A stretch of DNA of 64,000 nt from Bacteroidota bacterium (GTDB lineage: Bacteria; Bacteroidota; Bacteroidia; J057; JADKCL01). This document shows positions 60,734 to 64,000 of this stretch, in pieces (the first letter of the stretch is position 1; every line of letters begins with the position of its first letter). The position numbers were made by a program, and so were the translations under genes. Under the pieces are notes generated by a model. The model worked only from the letters and a program-made list of their open reading frames with translations. It did not search any database and was not told the origin of the DNA. The stretch covers positions 62,001-126,000 of the forward strand of contig JADKCL010000005.1 in NCBI GenBank assembly GCA_016718825.1. Direction: 5' to 3'.

Positions 60734-62356
60734 TTATTCTGATTGAAAAATGCGCAAAAGTGCCTCGGCATAAGGGCTGTTCCTACGAATGGCCACGCCC
60801 ATCGAGGCTTTCACGATTTTTGCATCCAGTAAAACATAACGCGCTGCAAAATCTTTTGATTGCATCAAATCTGTGTGGAAACGCACATAATGTTTGTGCG
60901 GCATGTAGATCAAGTCTGCCGGACAAAGCTTCAGGACGCTCGCCGCGCTCAATCCGGCCTCGAGCAATTTCGGATTGTTGAGGGCAGCCAAGTCATGAAT
61001 TTTCCGTTTTGGATACAATGCCGCCGGCATTCCGACCTCGGTTGTGGCGATTTCAAGATCATTCGGCAGGTTTTCCAAGGCATCCAAATGCGCCCAATAG
61101 TCGGTCAATTCGGCTCGGTAGGTGGCCTTTGCATTAAAAACGGCAAACCGGCTGTCCATTTGCGCGGTCTTTAGATTGATTCCGAAGCTAATCCCGTAAT
61201 AAATCAGCAGCCCCGCAAGGGCTATTGTTCCGATTCGCTCGACCTGATGCGGAATTCGTTTGAATTGCAGGCCGGGACCTTGTGCCAGGTTTTTGGGCAA
61301 CTCCAGCAGTTCCCGGATTCCCAGATAGATGAAAAAGGGCAACAACGGATAATAAAACCGTTGCCCAAAGCCCATGATTTGCAGAACGAAGAAGGTGAAA
61401 TACACGCCAAAAACGAGCATCGCTGCAAAAATGGCCTTGTCCAACGGCGAATAGGCAGTCCGTAACCGCGACCATTTGATATAGACACCCAAGCCCAGCA
61501 AGACTGCCAGTGGCCAGATTCGTCCCATGAACCGCATCGCCTCAGCCAATGGCAGCCCCCGGTATTGCGAAGCAAATTCAGGTCCGTAAAGGGATGTGCT
61601 TTTGGCAAAGAAACTCAGTGGCAACCATGCCCCCGTCAACATTTTTGCGCCCAACAAAGCAATTCCTGTAAATGCGGCTGTCACCAAAATCACCCGCAAC
61701 CATTCATTTTTTTCCTCAGTTTTGCCCAAAACCCAAACCGCCATTGGCACGCCCCAAGTGAAAATGAGCAGATCCGGCCTGATCCACCAAGCGCATCCTC
61801 CGAGTATTCCGACAAGCCAGGCATTGCCCTTCCCGATTCGAAGGTTTTCCCAGCTCAACAGACAAAGCGTCAGGTAGCTGAGCACAAAGGTTGTTTCCAT
61901 GCCGCTCGCGAAGTGTGCCCGCAAGGTACTGCCCGCCGCAAGCAGCGTCAGAAACAACAATCCCGCCACATAAGGTTTGAAGGCAATGCCCGTTTGCATC
62001 GTTTTCAAGCCCATTCGGAAGACCAAAAGCAGGAAAGTCAGTCCCCAGAAGAAGCTTGAACTGAACAATGCCGCCGCGGGATTGTCTGGAAAAAGGAGTC
62101 GGAAGGGGATCAATGCCAAGACATAAGCCAAGGAAGTCGCGCCGTAAACCGGACCTTCGCCGATATTCCAGACCAGCCCGTGACCTGCCAGGAGATGATC
62201 CGCATAGCGGACAAACATGTAGGCATCGTCGTAGATTTTGAAGCCGTTAAAACGACTCAACAGCGCCATTCCCAGCACCAATGATGCTGCGAGCATGAAC
62301 AGTAATCCGCCAATCGGCAGTCGCTTTGCAGAAATTTCAGGGGACGAGTCGGGCAT
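60734..62356 (-). CDS. GT-C-type membrane glycosyltransferase-like protein (paralogue 2)
   Basis: The 540-residue polytopic protein has about 11 hydrophobic helices. The first periplasmic loop carries IYDDAYMFVRYADHLLAGHGLVWNIGEGPVYGATS, the D-D motif and RYADxxxxGxGxxWN(P/I)GE pattern of GT-C (AftB/ArnT-like) transferases that use lipid-linked sugars. The C-terminal soluble part has LYPKRKIHDLAALNN and DLIYMPHKHYVRFH, shared with the gene directly upstream. Zero-base spacing to that gene and clear similarity show tandem duplication. The donor and acceptor are unknown; surface glycan assembly is inferred. Confidence 0.75.
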   Translation of the reverse strand: MPDSSPEISAKRLPIGGLLFMLAASLVLGMALLSRFNGFKIYDDAYMFVRYADHLLAGHGLVWNIGEGPVYGATSLAYVLALIPFRLLFPDNPAAALFSSSFFWGLTFLLLVFRMGLKTMQTGIAFKPYVAGLLFLTLLAAGSTLRAHFASGMETTFVLSYLTLCLLSWENLRIGKGNAWLVGILGGCAWWIRPDLLIFTWGVPMAVWVLGKTEEKNEWLRVILVTAAFTGIALLGAKMLTGAWLPLSFFAKSTSLYGPEFASQYRGLPLAEAMRFMGRIWPLAVLLGLGVYIKWSRLRTAYSPLDKAIFAAMLVFGVYFTFFVLQIMGFGQRFYYPLLPFFIYLGIRELLELPKNLAQGPGLQFKRIPHQVERIGTIALAGLLIYYGISFGINLKTAQMDSRFAVFNAKATYRAELTDYWAHLDALENLPNDLEIATTEVGMPAALYPKRKIHDLAALNNPKLLEAGLSAASVLKLCPADLIYMPHKHYVRFHTDLMQSKDFAARYVLLDAKIVKASMGVAIRRNSPYAEALLRIFQSE

Positions 62357-63988
62357 TTAGGGCACTATTTCAACATCAACGTTTTTTCCAGTCGTTACAA
62401 TATGCTGCATCTGCAAAAAAAACGGACTTTCTTTCCAAAGGGCGATTCCGAGCCAGCTGTTGAGGTTTTCTGCTGGAAATTCGAGGTAATGACGTTGAAA
62501 GCTGCTGTCTTGCCGGATGGCTGCAATCATTTCGACATAGTCAGGATGTGGCATGTAAATCAAGTCCGGTTGTTCTTCGCGCAGCAAGCGATCGGTATCC
62601 AATCCGTAGCGAGCTGTTTCGAGGTTGTGCAGCCCCGAAAGGTCATAAACCGTGTTGCGGGGAGCCATTGCCCCCAAGATTCCAAGTTCCGTCGAGGCAA
62701 TTTTAAGACTGTCGCCGAGATACAGGAATTCAGGAAGATAGGGCCAATTGTTTTGCCCGAGTTCGCGGTAGGCTGTTTGGAGGTCCATTTTCCCGATTGT
62801 CGTTTGGATATTTGCCGGACGGTGAATCCATGCAAAAGCCAACATCCACAGCGACAGGCCGGCTATGGCACCGAGTGGAATCCAGCGTGGGAATTTTGGC
62901 GGGCCTCCACGCAGGCGCATCCAAACCGTCCAGCTTTTGCAGGTCAGATACACCAAAATCGGCCAAACAGGATAGAGGAAGCGTTGATGGTAGCCCATGA
63001 TGGGTGTCACCAAAAAGGTATGGAAGATCAAAAATATCAGCAAGGAAGCCATCAGCGCCTTGTCGGGTCTTGAGAATGCGGATTGTTTTTGCCTGCGCGC
63101 CGCGAAAACGGCTACGGGCATGAGGATCAACAGCGGAAAGTTCCATGCCAAAAACAACAACAAATGTCGCAGCCCTTCGAGCCAGTAGGCTTGGGAAATG
63201 CCTTCGCCGTAAGAATTCAAGCTCTTCACATAAAAGGAGAGCGGAAACAATCCGCCGAGGTATTTGACGCCGCCGCCCATGAGCAGCAACACCATAAAAC
63301 AAGTGAAAAGGAGAATGTAGCCCGCCATTTTGCGTTGCAGCGGACGGATGCCGAGGAGGGCTTGGGCGAGTGGCATGAAAATGGGGAAGAGCAGCAAATC
63401 GGGCCGAATGAACCAAGCGACGCCTCCGAAGAGGCCCAAGACCAAGGCTTTGCCCGGCGAAAGCCTGCCTTCGAAGCGTTTCCACAGGTAAATGTAGCCC
63501 CCAAGCCATGCCATGGCCAAGGTGGTGTCCATGCCGCTGCTGAAGTGCACGGAAAGATTGAGCACATTCAGCCCGACCACCAACCAAAACATGCCATACA
63601 AAGCCTTTCGTTGTGCGACCTCGGCTCCAGCCTGCAATTTGACCAGCATCCAAAGGCCAATCATTGTCACAATTCCCCAAAATAGGCTGCTGAGCCAGAG
63701 GGATAAGGGGGCTTCGCCACCGAGCAAGCGCATCACATAGACCCAGGCGCCGTAGGCGACCGAGGTCAGTCCATAACTCGGTGCCTCGCCCGGATTCCAC
63801 GAATAGTCGCCCGTTGCGCGGTAGTTGTCGGCGTATCGTGTGAAAAAGTAGGCATCGTCCCAGATTTGCGGCGCACCAAATCGGATCAGGAGATTCAAGC
63901 CCAAAGCCGTCAGAACCAATGCCATCAAAAGTCCCACCAACCTACCGGTCAGGGGCGATCCCGCAGGTTGAAGGTCGCTTTTGTGCAT
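62357..63988 (-). CDS. GT-C-type membrane glycosyltransferase-like protein (paralogue 1)
   Basis: The 543-residue paralogue of the next gene has the same layout: multiple helices, WDDAYFFTRYADNYRATGDYSWNPGEAPSYGLTS in the first loop, and a C-terminal part with MAPRNTVYDLSGLHN and DLIYMPHPDYVEMI. The stop codon abuts the ATG of the downstream copy. ATG 63988 is only 12 bases from the window edge, so the upstream promoter is not visible. Probably adds a sugar from a polyprenyl donor to a periplasmic or surface acceptor. Confidence 0.75.
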   Translation of the reverse strand: MHKSDLQPAGSPLTGRLVGLLMALVLTALGLNLLIRFGAPQIWDDAYFFTRYADNYRATGDYSWNPGEAPSYGLTSVAYGAWVYVMRLLGGEAPLSLWLSSLFWGIVTMIGLWMLVKLQAGAEVAQRKALYGMFWLVVGLNVLNLSVHFSSGMDTTLAMAWLGGYIYLWKRFEGRLSPGKALVLGLFGGVAWFIRPDLLLFPIFMPLAQALLGIRPLQRKMAGYILLFTCFMVLLLMGGGVKYLGGLFPLSFYVKSLNSYGEGISQAYWLEGLRHLLLFLAWNFPLLILMPVAVFAARRQKQSAFSRPDKALMASLLIFLIFHTFLVTPIMGYHQRFLYPVWPILVYLTCKSWTVWMRLRGGPPKFPRWIPLGAIAGLSLWMLAFAWIHRPANIQTTIGKMDLQTAYRELGQNNWPYLPEFLYLGDSLKIASTELGILGAMAPRNTVYDLSGLHNLETARYGLDTDRLLREEQPDLIYMPHPDYVEMIAAIRQDSSFQRHYLEFPAENLNSWLGIALWKESPFFLQMQHIVTTGKNVDVEIVP

Positions 63989-64000
63989 TGTATCCCAAAT

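Overview
The window comes from a Bacteroidota chromosome of roughly balanced GC. At least nine proteins end in a type IX secretion (Por/T9SS) C-terminal sorting domain. MurF and alanine racemase are fused, as is usual in this phylum. Outer-membrane beta-barrels, WG-repeat and TPR proteins are common. Several start codons sit only 3-7 nt after a Bacteroidota-type -7 promoter element (TAnnTTTG), which suggests leaderless mRNAs. I cannot place the organism below phylum level.

Layout. 0-6.4 kb: the end of a DUF4331 secreted protein, its TPR lipoprotein neighbour, a membrane-anchored metallophosphoesterase flanked on both sides by implausible poly-C/poly-G tracts (probably assembly artefact), and a SprB-repeat T9SS protein. 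6.4-12 kb, minus strand: an AlkC-like DNA-alkylation repair protein, a nuoM outside any nuo cluster, and MurF-Alr. 12-32.5 kb: a radical SAM/SPASM enzyme, a frameshifted SBBP-repeat T9SS protein, two GNAT acetyltransferases, a long arginine deiminase, further T9SS and PCMD-type surface proteins, an AlkB-type monooxygenase, a pyridoxamine-oxidase-like protein with DUF72, an acidic secreted protein, an amidohydrolase, DUF3109 and a TPR protein. 32.5-41.8 kb: an ECF sigma factor with a candidate anti-sigma factor, a TM2 protein, metallophosphoesterase, an exported endonuclease/phosphatase-like protein, a di-haem cytochrome c and small lipoproteins.

The accessory region is about 42.0-46.9 kb. A repeated module occurs three times: the start of a four-helix-bundle (S23/IVS-type) gene, a leader with a long inverted repeat, a terminator hairpin and the 3' end of initiator tRNA-Met. 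Only the rightmost copy joins a whole tRNA-fMet gene, and the leftmost lacks the right half. Between copies lie two small lipoproteins, a decayed winged-helix gene, an AT-richer orphan Mrr/PD-(D/E)XK-type nuclease with a beta-rich C-terminal half, and a 59-residue basic protein. This looks like cargo accreted at a tRNA-fMet 3' end; I see no integrase or reverse transcriptase. It is the best candidate here for something undescribed.

47-64 kb: a 2OG-Fe(II) oxygenase-like protein beside an asparagine-synthase-like protein lacking the catalytic Cys2, a sorbosone-dehydrogenase-like T9SS protein, tandem TerB proteins, an OmpA-domain protein, a WG-repeat protein with a lipoprotein, an outer-membrane protein with an HExxH motif, and two tandem GT-C-type membrane glycosyltransferase paralogues running off the right edge.

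Caution on sequence quality: at least five genes (about 13.6, 32.4, 39.7, 40.7 and 53.55 kb) show single-base frameshifts that separate recognisable halves, several of them at short homopolymers. Consensus indel errors are therefore likely, and apparent pseudogenes should be read with that in mind.
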